Shown: positions 27,266 to 35,744, counted from the first letter of the stretch. The stretch is 64,000 nucleotides of DNA from Acidovorax sp. sic0104 (GCF_019219095.1 NZ_JAHUWH010000009.1:62001-126000); one strand, 5' to 3'. Made by a program: numbers and translations. Notes: generated by a model from the sequence alone, not told the origin.

Positions 27266-28255
27266 ATGCCTTTCACCCGCACTACCCGCCGCACTGCAGC
27301 CACCGCCCTGGCCGCCGCGATCACCTCCCTGTCGTTCGGCGCCTTCGCGCAAGGCGGCTACCCGACCAAGCCGATCCGCGTGATCGTGCCGTTTGCGGCG
27401 GGCAGCACCACCGACATCATTGCGCGCGCCATCGCCGACAAGATGGGCCAGAGCATGGGACAGACGCTGGTGGTGGACAACCGGGGCGGTGCCAGCGGCA
27501 CCATCGGCCAGCAGGCCGTGGCCACGGCCGCGCCGGACGGCTACACGGTGATGATCCATTCGTCGTCGCACACGGTGAGCCCCTCGACGTTTGCCAAGCT
27601 GCCCTTCGACACCGTGGGCGACTTCGCGGGCGTGACGCCGATCTCCTCGCTGCCCAACGCGCTTGTGATCTCGCCCGCCAAGGGCATCAAGACGCTGCAG
27701 GACCTGGTGGCCACGGCCAAGGCCAAGCCCGGCACGGTGAACTTCGCCTCGGCCGGCCAGGGCAGCGCCACGCACCTGAACGCCGAGAAGTTCAAGCTGG
27801 CTGCGAAGATCGACGCGCAGAACATCCCCTTCAAGGGCTCGGCCGAGGCCGTGACCGAGGTGCTGTCGGGGCGTGTGGACTATTACTTCTCGCCCATCGC
27901 CCCCGTCATCGGCCAGATCAAGGATGGCCAGCTGCTCGCCCTGGCCGTGGGCTCACCCAAGCGCGCCGCCGCCCTGCCCGACGTGCCCACCACCGCCGAA
28001 GCCGGCGTGCCCGGCTCGGAGTTCAACTTCTGGATCGGGATGATGGTGCCCGCCAAGACGCCGCGCGACATCGTGAACCGCCTGCACGACGAGGTGGTGA
28101 AGGCGCTGGCCACGCCCGAGGTGAAGGAGCGCTTCCTGAAGCTCGGCGCGGATGCCTGGACGCTCAAGCCCGAGCAGTTCGACGCCTACATCAAGGACGA
28201 GATCAAGAGCAACGCCACGCTGGTCAAGGCCGCCGGACTCTCGCCCACACAGTAA
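27266..28255 (+). CDS. Bug/TTT-family periplasmic substrate-binding protein
   Basis: A 329-residue receptor with signal peptide ending SFGAFAQ and typical Bug features: YPTKPIRVIVPFAAGSTTD, VVDNRGGASGTIG, APDGYTVMIHSSSH, VNFASAGQGSATHL, LPDVPTTAEAGVPG. A GGAGA site lies eight bases before the start. No TctA/TctB genes are near. As the first gene of a group with a dehydrogenase, a DUF993 protein and a sugar isomerase, it probably captures the sugar-like or polyol-like substrate of that pathway. Confidence 0.93.
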   Translation: MPFTRTTRRTAATALAAAITSLSFGAFAQGGYPTKPIRVIVPFAAGSTTDIIARAIADKMGQSMGQTLVVDNRGGASGTIGQQAVATAAPDGYTVMIHSSSHTVSPSTFAKLPFDTVGDFAGVTPISSLPNALVISPAKGIKTLQDLVATAKAKPGTVNFASAGQGSATHLNAEKFKLAAKIDAQNIPFKGSAEAVTEVLSGRVDYYFSPIAPVIGQIKDGQLLALAVGSPKRAAALPDVPTTAEAGVPGSEFNFWIGMMVPAKTPRDIVNRLHDEVVKALATPEVKERFLKLGADAWTLKPEQFDAYIKDEIKSNATLVKAAGLSPTQ

Positions 28256-28360
28256 TTCCCTTCGCGCCGCACCGCACCGCCAGCCCCTGCCGTGGGGGTG
28301 GCCAGGCCGCGCCTTTGCCCAATTTTCTGCAACCTTGAACTGAACGAAAGCACCACCGCC

Positions 28361-29524
28361 ATGGCAACCCAACGACTCGGACTCATCATGCACGGCGTCA
28401 CCGGCCGCATGGGCATGAACCAGCACTTGATCCGCTCCATCTGCGCCATCCGCGCGCAGGGCGGTGTGGTGCTCTCCAATGGCAACCGCGTGATGCCCGA
28501 CCCCATCCTCATCGGCCGCAATGCCGAGAAGATGGAGGCGCTGGCCAAAGCCCACGGCATAGCCCGCTGGGGCACGGACCTGGACGCGGCGCTCGCCAAC
28601 CCCGAAGACACGGTGTTCTTCGACGCAGGCACCACGCAGATGCGCCCCACCCTGCTGGCCAAAGCCATCCGCGCGGGCAAGCACGTGTACTGCGAAAAAC
28701 CCATCGCCACCAACCTGAACGAAGCGGTGGAGATCGCACGCCTGGCCTCGGGCTCGGGCCTCAAGCACGGTGCCGTGCAGGACAAGCTCTTCCTGCCCGG
28801 CCTGCGCAAGCTGGACATGCTGCGCCGCGCGGGCTTCTTCGGCCGCATGCTGAGCGTGCGCCTGGAGTTCGGCTACTGGGTCTTCGAAGGCGACCTGCAG
28901 CCCATCCAGCGCCCGAGCTGGAACTATCGCAGCGAAGACGGCGGCGGCATGATCCTGGACATGATGTGCCACTGGCGCTACGTGCTGGACAACCTGTTCG
29001 GCGAGGTGAAGTCGGTCTCGTGCATCGGCGCCACGCACATCCCCACCCGCTGGGACGAAGCCGGCCAACCGTACAAGGCCACGGCCGACGACGCGGCCTA
29101 CGCCACCTGCGAGCTCAAGGGCCACAACGGCGAAGACGTGATCGCGCAACTCAACATGAGCTGGGCCACGCGCGTGCGGCGCGACGACCTGGTGACCTTC
29201 CATGTGGACGGCACCGACGGCTCGGCCGTCGCGGGCCTCTCGAGCTGCCGCGCGCAAAGCCGCGTGGCCACGCCCCGCCCGGTGTGGAACCCCGACGAGA
29301 AGCAGACCATGAACTTCTTCGACCAGTGGCAGGAGATCCCGGACTCGCAGATCTACGACAACGGCTTCAAGATCCAGTGGGAGCACTTCATCCGCCACGT
29401 GGTGGAAGACGCGCCGTACAAGTGGACCCTGCCCGAAGGCGCCAAGGGCGTGCAGCTGGTGGAAGCGGCCCTCGAAAGCTGGAAGGAACGCCGCTGGGTG
29501 GATGTGGCGCCACTCAGCCAATGA
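28361..29524 (+). CDS. Gfo/Idh/MocA family oxidoreductase
   Basis: A 387-residue NAD(P)-dependent dehydrogenase. Start at 28361; the longer frame is leader. Features: GLIMHGVTGRMGMN at the N-terminal nucleotide-binding fold, ALANPEDTVFFDAGTT, the catalytic-region CEKPIATNLNEAVEIA near residue 110 (the EKP motif of the family), and the dimerisation domain with GGGMILDMMCHWRYVLDNL. Members oxidise sugars, inositols or sugar acids. It is the second gene of a likely four-gene catabolic set; the two genes after it are separated by 246 bp holding two repeats. Confidence 0.9.
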   Translation: MATQRLGLIMHGVTGRMGMNQHLIRSICAIRAQGGVVLSNGNRVMPDPILIGRNAEKMEALAKAHGIARWGTDLDAALANPEDTVFFDAGTTQMRPTLLAKAIRAGKHVYCEKPIATNLNEAVEIARLASGSGLKHGAVQDKLFLPGLRKLDMLRRAGFFGRMLSVRLEFGYWVFEGDLQPIQRPSWNYRSEDGGGMILDMMCHWRYVLDNLFGEVKSVSCIGATHIPTRWDEAGQPYKATADDAAYATCELKGHNGEDVIAQLNMSWATRVRRDDLVTFHVDGTDGSAVAGLSSCRAQSRVATPRPVWNPDEKQTMNFFDQWQEIPDSQIYDNGFKIQWEHFIRHVVEDAPYKWTLPEGAKGVQLVEAALESWKERRWVDVAPLSQ

Positions 29525-29527
29525 ACA

Positions 29528-29640
29528 ACCCCCTGAGCGGCTGCGCCGCTTCCCCCTTCTCTCGCGCTTTGCGCGGGAAGGGGGACACCGCCAGCGCGGC
29601 GGGGCGGCCCTTGCGCGGCGGTCGCTGGCCTGGTTCGCGC
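29528..29640. repeat. Family C repeat, copy 2
   Basis: Starts CCCCTGAGCGGCTGCGCC, four bases after the oxidoreductase stop, and runs to GGCCTGGTTCGCGCCAG. Its reverse complement is closely similar over about 85 bp to 46210-46300, including the GGGCCGCCCCGCCG core. Confidence 0.75.
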
Positions 29641-29691
29641 CAGTTTCGCAGCACAGCCTGACAAAGCGGAGACCGCTTGGAAACCCAGCCA

Positions 29692-29750
29692 ACGCTATTA
29701 CTTTAATAGCTTCCGGCGCTCATTGAATAAGCGCTAGCGGCACATTTCAT
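29692..29750. repeat. Family A repeat, copy 4
   Basis: ACGCTATTACTTTAATAGC hairpin, then TTCCGGCGCTCATTGAATAA and GCGCTAGCGGCACATTTC. It lies 20 bp upstream of the DUF993 gene start, directly behind a family C copy. Confidence 0.7.
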
Positions 29751-29770
29751 TCAAATATTGCGAGCACACC

Positions 29771-30979
29771 ATGGCCCTTAGCCTCCCCTTGCCCACGGCC
29801 GATGGCCGCATCAGCCCCTACACCCTGCAAGGCCGCCCGCCGGTCGTGCCGCAGCAGGGCGCGGCGTTCAGCCGCATCGCCTACTCGGCCGCCCACGTGG
29901 TGGCCAACCCGCTGGCCGCGATCGACCCGTGGCTGCAGTGCGCGGTGGACTGGGACGCGACCATTGCCTACCGCCAGCGCCTGTGGTCGCTGGGCCTGGG
30001 CGTGGCCGAGGCCATGGACACCGCGCAGCGCGGCATGGGGCTGGACTGGCCGACGTCGCTGGAGCTGATCCGCCGCTCGCTGGACGCGGCGCGCGACTTC
30101 GGGCCGGGCGCGCTCGTGGCCTCGGGCTGCGGCACGGACCACCTGGTGCTGGAGGACGTGAAGTCGGTGGACGACGTGATTCGCGGCTACGAGGAGCAGA
30201 TGGAGGCCATCGAGAAGCTCGGCGGCAAGCTCATCGTGATGGCCAGCCGGGCGCTGGCCCGCGTGGCCAAAAGCCCTGCCGACTACGAACGCGTGTACGA
30301 CCGCATCCTCTCGCAGGCGAAGCAGCCCGTGGTGCTGCATTGGCTGGGCGACATGTTCGACCCGGCGCTCGCAGGCTACTGGGGCTCGCGCGACGTGGAT
30401 GCGGCCATGGACACGGCGCTGGCGGTGATCGCCGCCCACCCGGACAAGGTGGACGGCATCAAGATATCGCTGCTCGACAAAGACAAGGAAGTCGCCATGC
30501 GCCGCCGCCTGCCCACCACCGGCGGCACCGACGGCCAGGGCGTGCGCATGTACACCGGCGACGATTTCAACTACGCCGAGCTCATTGCGGGCGACGGCGC
30601 GGGGAGTACGCCACGCCAGGGCCAGAGCGATGCGCTGCTGGGCATCTTCGACGCCATCGCGCCGGCTGCCAGCGCGGCGCTCGCTGCATTGGCGGCGGGC
30701 GACACACCGCGCTTTCACGCCATCCTGGGCCCCACGGTGCCGCTGTCGCGCCACATCTTCGCGGCGCCCACGCGGTTCTACAAAACCGGCGTGGTCTTCA
30801 TGGCCTGGCTCAACGGGCACCAGAGCCACTTCACCGTGGTGGGCGGGCAACAGAGCACCCGCTCGCTGGTGCACTTCGCCGAGCTGTTCCGGCTGGCCGA
30901 CCAGGCCGACCTGCTGGAGCAGCCCGAACTGGCCGTGAAGCGCATGCAGACGCTGCTGGCGCTGCACGGGGTGGAGTGA
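29771..30979 (+). CDS. DUF993 protein, dihydrodipicolinate-synthase-like
   Basis: A 402-residue protein of the DUF993 family, distantly related to the class I aldolase/dihydrodipicolinate synthase TIM barrels. Visible blocks: FSRIAYSAAHVVANPLA, WDATIAYRQRLWSLGLGVAEAMDTAQRGMGL, IRGYEEQMEAIEKLGGKLIVMASRALA, VLHWLGDMFDPALAGYWGS, DKVDGIKISLLDKDKE (a Lys that could form the Schiff base), MAWLNGHQSHF. An aldolase or lyase role on a keto-sugar is an inference from fold and neighbours. The next gene starts five bases after its stop. Confidence 0.88.
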   Translation: MALSLPLPTADGRISPYTLQGRPPVVPQQGAAFSRIAYSAAHVVANPLAAIDPWLQCAVDWDATIAYRQRLWSLGLGVAEAMDTAQRGMGLDWPTSLELIRRSLDAARDFGPGALVASGCGTDHLVLEDVKSVDDVIRGYEEQMEAIEKLGGKLIVMASRALARVAKSPADYERVYDRILSQAKQPVVLHWLGDMFDPALAGYWGSRDVDAAMDTALAVIAAHPDKVDGIKISLLDKDKEVAMRRRLPTTGGTDGQGVRMYTGDDFNYAELIAGDGAGSTPRQGQSDALLGIFDAIAPAASAALAALAAGDTPRFHAILGPTVPLSRHIFAAPTRFYKTGVVFMAWLNGHQSHFTVVGGQQSTRSLVHFAELFRLADQADLLEQPELAVKRMQTLLALHGVE

Positions 30980-30984
30980 CAGGC

Positions 30985-31863
30985 ATGCGCGACTTCTCGC
31001 AAGACCACCGCTGGCTCTCCATCAACACAGCCACCGTGCGCAAGCAGCAGGGGGCCGAGGTGCCGCTCGCGCGCATCATCGACCAGTGCGCCGAGCGCGG
31101 CATCCGCGCCATCAGCCCCTGGCGCGACCAGGTGGCCGCCGCCGGGCTCGACGCCACGGCGCGACAGCTGCGCGCCCATGGCATGGAGCTGTCGGGCTAC
31201 TGCCGCGGCGGCTTCTTCCCGGCGGCGGACGCCGCAGGGCTGCGCGCCGCGCTGGACGACAACCGCCGCGCCATCGACGAGGCCAAGACACTGAACGCTG
31301 CCTGCCTGGTGCTGGTGGTGGGCGCCCTGCCCGGGGCGCTCGATGGCGCGCCGCACTACACCGACCTCGCCCGCGCACGCAGCGAGGTGGTCGACGGCAT
31401 CGCCGCGTCGCTGGAATACGCGCGCCAGGTGGGCATGCCGCTGGCCATCGAGCCGCTGCACCCCATGCAGGCGGCAGACCGCGCCTGCATCAACACGCTG
31501 GAGCATGCGCTGGACATCTGCGATGCGCTGGATCCGCAAAGGACGGGGGCACTAGGCGTGGCCCTGGACGTGTACCACGTGTGGTGGGACCCCAAGCTGC
31601 AGCAGCAGATCGCGCGTGCCGGCCAGGAGCGCCTGCTGGCCTATCATGTGTGCGACTGGCGCCTGCCCACGCGCGACCTGCTCAGCGACCGGGGGATGAT
31701 GGGCGACGGCGTGATCGAGCTCAAGAGGATCCGCCAATGGGTCGAGGCCGCAGGCTTTGCGGGCTATGCAGAGGTGGAGATCTTCTCGGCGCTGGACTGG
31801 TGGCAGCGCAGCGGCGACGAGACGCTGGACACGTGCATCGCGCGGCACCGCAGCGTGGTCTGA
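30985..31863 (+). CDS. Sugar phosphate isomerase/epimerase (AP endonuclease 2 family)
   Basis: A 292-residue TIM barrel of the xylose-isomerase-like family. Start at 30985, only five bases after the DUF993 stop; the longer frame upstream is the DUF993 gene read in another frame. Features: ERGIRAISPWRDQVAAAG, LSGYCRGGFFPAAD, LAIEPLHPMQAADRACINTL (metal-binding Glu), VALDVYHVWWDPKL, HVCDWRLPTRDLLSDRGMMGDG and AEVEIFSALDWWQR (last Glu). The metal ligands Glu, Asp, His and Glu of the family all appear to be present. It probably interconverts keto-sugars in the same pathway as the preceding two genes. Confidence 0.9.
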   Translation: MRDFSQDHRWLSINTATVRKQQGAEVPLARIIDQCAERGIRAISPWRDQVAAAGLDATARQLRAHGMELSGYCRGGFFPAADAAGLRAALDDNRRAIDEAKTLNAACLVLVVGALPGALDGAPHYTDLARARSEVVDGIAASLEYARQVGMPLAIEPLHPMQAADRACINTLEHALDICDALDPQRTGALGVALDVYHVWWDPKLQQQIARAGQERLLAYHVCDWRLPTRDLLSDRGMMGDGVIELKRIRQWVEAAGFAGYAEVEIFSALDWWQRSGDETLDTCIARHRSVV

Positions 31864-31920
31864 ACAACACCGCCGCAGCTGGCGCAAGCCATGGTTCCGA
31901 AGGCTGCACCGCGCCAGGTG

Positions 31921-32367
31921 TCAATCGCGTGGGGGAACGCGCATGCCTTCGAGCACCTGGCGCGTGGACTCCTCCACCCTTTCGGCGCTTGACGGGGCCT
32001 GCGGCCCGTGCCCGATCAGGCGCTGGACAACGGCCATGAGGCTCTCCAGTTCAATGGGTTTGACCAGGAAGGCGTCGTAGTCCTTGAAGGCCCGCCGCAC
32101 CACCTCCTCGCTCGTCCCGCTCATGAACACGAAAGGGATCTGCGCGAGCGTCGCATCTTTTTTGACCACCGTGCCGAACTCGCCGCCGTTCATGATCGGC
32201 ATCATGAAGTCGGACAGTATCAAGGCAGGGTGCTCGCCGCTTTGCAGTATCTCCAGCGCCTGCTTGCCATTGGAGGCCACGGCCACCCGGTAGCCTTCGG
32301 CTTCGAGCAGAAGCTGCAGTATCTCGGCGTTCCCATATTCGTCCTCGACGATCAGAACGAGTTTCAT
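31921..32367 (-). CDS. Single-domain response regulator (CheY-like)
   Basis: A 148-residue receiver domain with no output domain. Acidic pocket VEDE at 7-10, phospho-acceptor Asp53 in LILSDFMMP, signalling Ser in FVFMSGTSE and Lys in FLVKPIE. The last 30 residues are a polar tail. The gene begins 16 bp after the KaiC-like gene ends, so the two are one transcript. No histidine kinase gene is nearby. A link between receiver phosphorylation and the ATPase is inferred from the pairing. Confidence 0.92.
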   Translation of the reverse strand: MKLVLIVEDEYGNAEILQLLLEAEGYRVAVASNGKQALEILQSGEHPALILSDFMMPIMNGGEFGTVVKKDATLAQIPFVFMSGTSEEVVRRAFKDYDAFLVKPIELESLMAVVQRLIGHGPQAPSSAERVEESTRQVLEGMRVPPRD

Positions 32368-32383
32368 CGGGACGTTCTTTCAG

Positions 32384-33772
32384 TTAAGCGGCTGAGGTCT
32401 GGGCAGCCTTGGGGAATGAAACAAAAACATCGACTGCCGGCTGGGTAGCACCGCCGCCCCGCACCTTGGTGATCGTGAGAATGCGCTCATCGATCTGCCT
32501 GTCCCGCGTGGCCACGGGCTCGAAGACGAACACATTGTCAAACCAGCCGGTCACACCATCGGCCAGCGGTGTGCCCGCTGCAATGGCCAGGGCGTCCGGG
32601 TCCACCGTGAAGAGCGAGGTCACGCCACGCCGCCGCAGCTCCACCAGCAGACGCCCGAGGAAGCGGTAGCCGCGCTCCGGAAAGGCCAGGGTGTCGGCCA
32701 GCCCCGCCACCCCATCCACGACCAGGCGGCGGATCTTCAGCTCATCGACCAGCCGCAGCAGTTTGTGGCCCATCTCATCCATAGACTCGTCCTCATGCCC
32801 CAGGTTCTTGATTGCCAAAGCCCCCGAACTGACTGCGGTCTCAATGTGGAGGCCGAGCTCCGAACCCATACGCCGCAGATCGCTGCCAAGCTCGGTGCAA
32901 GAAAGCACCAGACCCGGAGACTCCAGCGTAGAACAGGCCGCGAAGGCAAGCGCCAGGGTTGTCTTGCCTGAGCCAGTGTGCCCGATCACCGCGGAGGCAC
33001 TGCCAGCCAAGAGGCCGCCGCCGTGTAGGACACCATCAAGCGGCCCGAGGCCAGTGGCAAGTGGGATGGCACCCAGCTTGACGTTGCCGTGGGTCAGCGG
33101 CAGGCTCTCCAGCCGTGGAAAGAACTGCAGGCCCTGTGTGGAGATGCAGAACGTGTGCTGCCCCCGGATCACCTGGCTGCCGCGGAACTTGCGCACCTGC
33201 ATCCGGCGCTCCGCACGCCAGTGAAAACCGTGGTCCTCGAACGAAAAAATGCCGTCCACCATGGTCTGCTCGGCGCTCAGGGCATTGCCGTTGCCGCTGG
33301 TGAGCACCAGGCACGTACAGGACATGGCGCTGACCAGGCTTTGCAGTTCATGCACGAACTGACGCACCGAATCATTGGTCATGGTCTCCAGGCTGTTGAC
33401 CACCAGGCCGTCGATGACGAGCAGCGAGGCGCGGTGGCGCATGAGCTCGGCGCGCAGCAGCTCTACGACGGACTTGAGACCGCCCTGCTCCAGCTCGCGG
33501 TAGCCGCTCACGTAGAAGACGGTGGCGCTCACCTCCTGCTGGTCGAAGAAGATCTGCTGCTCCATGTGCTGCAGCATGCGTGCATGGGATTCGGCCAGCA
33601 TGGTGACGTACAGCGTGCGGATCTCGCGCCGCGCCAGCGTGTAGGCGATCTGGTTGGCCAGCGTGGTCTTGCCGACGCCCGGCGGGCCTTCGAAGATGTA
33701 CACGCCGCCCTCGAACAGGCCGCCGTTGAGGATCTCGTCCAAACCTTCCACCAGGGTGGGCAATCGTTTCAT
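32384..33772 (-). CDS. KaiC-like double-domain RecA-fold ATPase
   Basis: A 462-residue KaiC-family protein with two RecA-like domains. Walker A motifs are GPPGVGKTT at 29-37 and GHTGSGKTT at 264-272; Walker B-like LLVIDGL near 117 and RRLVVDGVAG in the second domain. KaiC-type CI text (VEGLDEILNGGLFEGGVYIF) starts the protein. KaiA and KaiB are absent, so a full circadian oscillator is not indicated. The ATG at about 33772 is preferred to an in-frame GTG nine codons upstream; a 9-bp-arm hairpin lies in its leader at 33804-33840. It is followed by a receiver-domain gene, a common partner of non-cyanobacterial KaiC homologues. Confidence 0.92.
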   Translation of the reverse strand: MKRLPTLVEGLDEILNGGLFEGGVYIFEGPPGVGKTTLANQIAYTLARREIRTLYVTMLAESHARMLQHMEQQIFFDQQEVSATVFYVSGYRELEQGGLKSVVELLRAELMRHRASLLVIDGLVVNSLETMTNDSVRQFVHELQSLVSAMSCTCLVLTSGNGNALSAEQTMVDGIFSFEDHGFHWRAERRMQVRKFRGSQVIRGQHTFCISTQGLQFFPRLESLPLTHGNVKLGAIPLATGLGPLDGVLHGGGLLAGSASAVIGHTGSGKTTLALAFAACSTLESPGLVLSCTELGSDLRRMGSELGLHIETAVSSGALAIKNLGHEDESMDEMGHKLLRLVDELKIRRLVVDGVAGLADTLAFPERGYRFLGRLLVELRRRGVTSLFTVDPDALAIAAGTPLADGVTGWFDNVFVFEPVATRDRQIDERILTITKVRGGGATQPAVDVFVSFPKAAQTSAA

Positions 33773-34108
33773 TCTTCTTGTCGTGACAGGAGGTTGCACA
33801 GAGGCCTGCCGCGCTGCGCCAGGGGGACTGGGCGGCAGGCTGAAATACCTGAAAGATCGATTCTAGGGCGGCGGCGAGGCCTGATCCCCACGAATGCAGA
33901 TGGTGCGGAAAGTGGGGAGGAAAATTGCATTGGCACGGCTGCGTATTCCGGACGCATCTGAACACTGAGTCCATCTGGATCCGGCCACTCCGCTCGCACC
34001 GATGACATCTCGGCAAACCGCTGTCCAGGGCTCTTGTACGGCAGAATTCGGCCACAAGCTGTCGTTCGATGGCTCAACCCCCCGTAGTGATAACGTGAGA
34101 TTTCATCG
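33773..34108. other. Gene-free stretch of 336 bp before the low-GC island
   Basis: Holds the leader of the KaiC-like gene, including a hairpin GCCTGCCGC..GCGGCAGGC at 33804-33840. I see no ORF with coding character; base composition falls from the right end of this stretch onward. Divergent promoters for the KaiC-like gene and the first island gene are expected here but I cannot point to clear hexamers. Confidence 0.4.
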
Positions 34109-34438
34109 ATGGATCTTGAGCGTGTAGCGTACTTTCATAACCAGTACTCTCAAATGAGTGATGAGGAGTTGGCAACGCTGGTGATCACGCGCCGAGATAT
34201 GCTGGGCGAAGAGGCCATTGAGGCTCTTCAGCGCGTGTTGGACCATCGAGACGTTTCAGTATTCGCAGGGGAAGTGAATGCCAAGATCGGTGACCTAAAA
34301 GCTCAGATAGAAGTGCTCGATCAAGAGCGCGAACGCCAGAGGGCCACAAACCGTCAAATCCCGCGCGCCATGCTAATTGTGGCTGTCGCAGCGATTGCCA
34401 TTTTTTCAGCTGCTGTAATCGTTGGGTCAATGACCTAG
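34109..34438 (+). CDS. Small protein of unknown function with C-terminal membrane anchor
   Basis: A 109-residue protein I do not recognise. Residues 1-80 are charged and helical (YSQMSDEELATLVITRRDML, KIGDLKAQIEVLDQERERQRATNRQ, a likely coiled coil) and residues 87-107 form a single membrane helix (AMLIVAVAAIAIFSAAVIVG), giving a tail-anchored topology. Codon use and base composition are less GC-rich than in neighbouring genes. It is the first of three small ORFs in an apparent insert between the KaiC-like gene and the DUF3649 gene. Confidence 0.6.
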   Translation: MDLERVAYFHNQYSQMSDEELATLVITRRDMLGEEAIEALQRVLDHRDVSVFAGEVNAKIGDLKAQIEVLDQERERQRATNRQIPRAMLIVAVAAIAIFSAAVIVGSMT

Positions 34439-34505
34439 ACTTCAGGCATCGCAAGACTTGCTTCTGGGGCACACCGCAGCTTCCTCTATGGGCCCAACGC
34501 CGACC

Positions 34506-34820
34506 TTAGGACGACCCCTGCGAATAGCGTAATTCGTCGCCGACGAACACCTTGGCTTCGTGGAACGGTAAGACATGATGGCCGCAATGCTCGGTGAAAA
34601 CGGCGATGGCTTTCTTAGCCTCATTTACGACGACGAGTGCGGATCTGAACTCGACTACTGACTCATCCATCAGCTCTACCCGCACAGTGTCGTGAGGGAA
34701 GTTGATCGATTCTGGGCTGCGTCGGAGGTCCTCGGGCTCGCTCCCAATTTGGGCAGCAAGCTCGTCGGCCCACTCCAGCACCACGGCGTCAGCAAGGCGG
34801 GGGACAGGGAATTTGTGCAT
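34506..34820 (-). CDS. Small hypothetical protein
   Basis: A 104-residue soluble protein, start MHKFPVPRLADAV at 34820; an in-frame ATG 48 bp upstream is less likely. Text such as SINFPHDTVRVELMDESVVEFRSALVVVNEAKKAIAVFTEHCGHHVLPFHEAKV suggests a small beta-rich fold, but I know no family. It is convergent with the 34109 gene and shares the lower-GC character of the island. A cargo or immunity-type role would be guesswork. Confidence 0.55.
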   Translation of the reverse strand: MHKFPVPRLADAVVLEWADELAAQIGSEPEDLRRSPESINFPHDTVRVELMDESVVEFRSALVVVNEAKKAIAVFTEHCGHHVLPFHEAKVFVGDELRYSQGSS

Positions 34821-34967
34821 GAGGGGATTTCCGCTTCTGGCCGGATTCTGCCCCACGGTGAGGAACACTAGTGGGCCCGAGCGGACCTTGCAGGATTCGC
34901 TTCACCGGTAGTCTGCAAAGGCGGGTTTGAAATACCAGACAACTGGGTGATTTCAGGACTTAGGCAC

Positions 34968-35147
34968 ATGACGGAAAAGTTCATTTGGTTAAGCAGCTAT
35001 CTGCTGACAGTGGCTATTTGCCCCATCCCTTATTTACTGTTGGACTCGGTCTTATGGGCCGCACTCCTCACTGTTCCAACGTTTCTTGTTGCGCTGCTCG
35101 TTACGGAACACTTCTATAAATTTGTGCTGAGCAAAAGAGCGCCTTGA
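34968..35147 (+). CDS. Small two-helix membrane peptide
   Basis: A 59-residue hydrophobic protein with two membrane segments (FIWLSSYLLTVAICPIPYLLL and LWAALLTVPTFLVALLV) and a short basic tail (KFVLSKRAP). It uses TTA codons, which are rare in the rest of this window. No family recognised. Start ATG at 34968 with only a weak TTAGG upstream; an in-frame ATG lies 21 bp before. Coding status is probable, not certain. Confidence 0.4.
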   Translation: MTEKFIWLSSYLLTVAICPIPYLLLDSVLWAALLTVPTFLVALLVTEHFYKFVLSKRAP

Positions 35148-35413
35148 GAGGTCCGTACGACTGCTGCTGGCCGCTATCAGCCCTTCGATCCTGCGACTTT
35201 GAAACAACGTGGCTTGCCGTCGACCTCTCGAACAGGTGCCGTCCATGCCATGGCAGCCACAATCGGCACTGTGCGCAAAAGATTGCCATGGCGCGCAGCG
35301 GGCATTCGTAACCCCTGATGGCCCATCACCATGCCGGCATTGGGGAAAAGAGTGGAACGGCGGCATAATTACGAATCAGTCTCATCCACAATCTTTTTCG
35401 CATCTTCGCACCC

Positions 35414-35710
35414 ATGGCCACCAGCGCAGTTTCCCGCTTGAACATCGCTTCTCGCATCGCTGCGGGCGTGCTGGGCGGGTACGCATTCACCTGGGGCTTC
35501 ATCGCCCTGTCCATCGGCCTTTTGTTCGCGGCGCAGATGGAGTTTCATGATGCCGAGGCGTTGGGCTACATCGTGGGCTTCATCGTCTTCCTGGTGGCGT
35601 TCCTGTGGTCCTTCGCGGCGGCAAGCGTGCGACGGGTATGGCTGGTGCTGGCTGGCGGCGGCGCGCTGATGACGGGCGCCGCCTGGCTGGTGCAGCGCGC
35701 GATCCTGTGA
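35414..35710 (+). CDS. DUF3649 membrane protein (iron-uptake associated)
   Basis: A 98-residue inner-membrane protein with three helices (IAAGVLGGYAFTWGFIALSIGLLF, GYIVGFIVFLVAFLWSFAAA, VWLVLAGGGALMTGAAWL), of the DUF3649 family. In proteobacteria these genes sit with a PepSY-TM protein and a DUF3325 protein beside a TonB-dependent siderophore receptor. Here the first two partners follow at once, but no receptor gene is in the window. Likely co-transcribed with the next gene, 34 bp downstream. Confidence 0.85.
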   Translation: MATSAVSRLNIASRIAAGVLGGYAFTWGFIALSIGLLFAAQMEFHDAEALGYIVGFIVFLVAFLWSFAAASVRRVWLVLAGGGALMTGAAWLVQRAIL

Positions 35711-35744
35711 CCCGCGTGGCCTGACGGAAGAAGAGGTAGATCCC

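Noticed and set aside
31879-31917. CTGGCGC..GCGCCAG between the convergent isomerase and response-regulator genes as a terminator
   Set aside because: The arms are only 7 bp with a loop of about 25 bases and no T-run, so it is too weak to call.
34506-35147. Toxin-antitoxin pair in the small-ORF island
   Set aside because: The ORFs are not adjacent in one operon, have no recognised toxin or antitoxin motif, and are on opposite strands.
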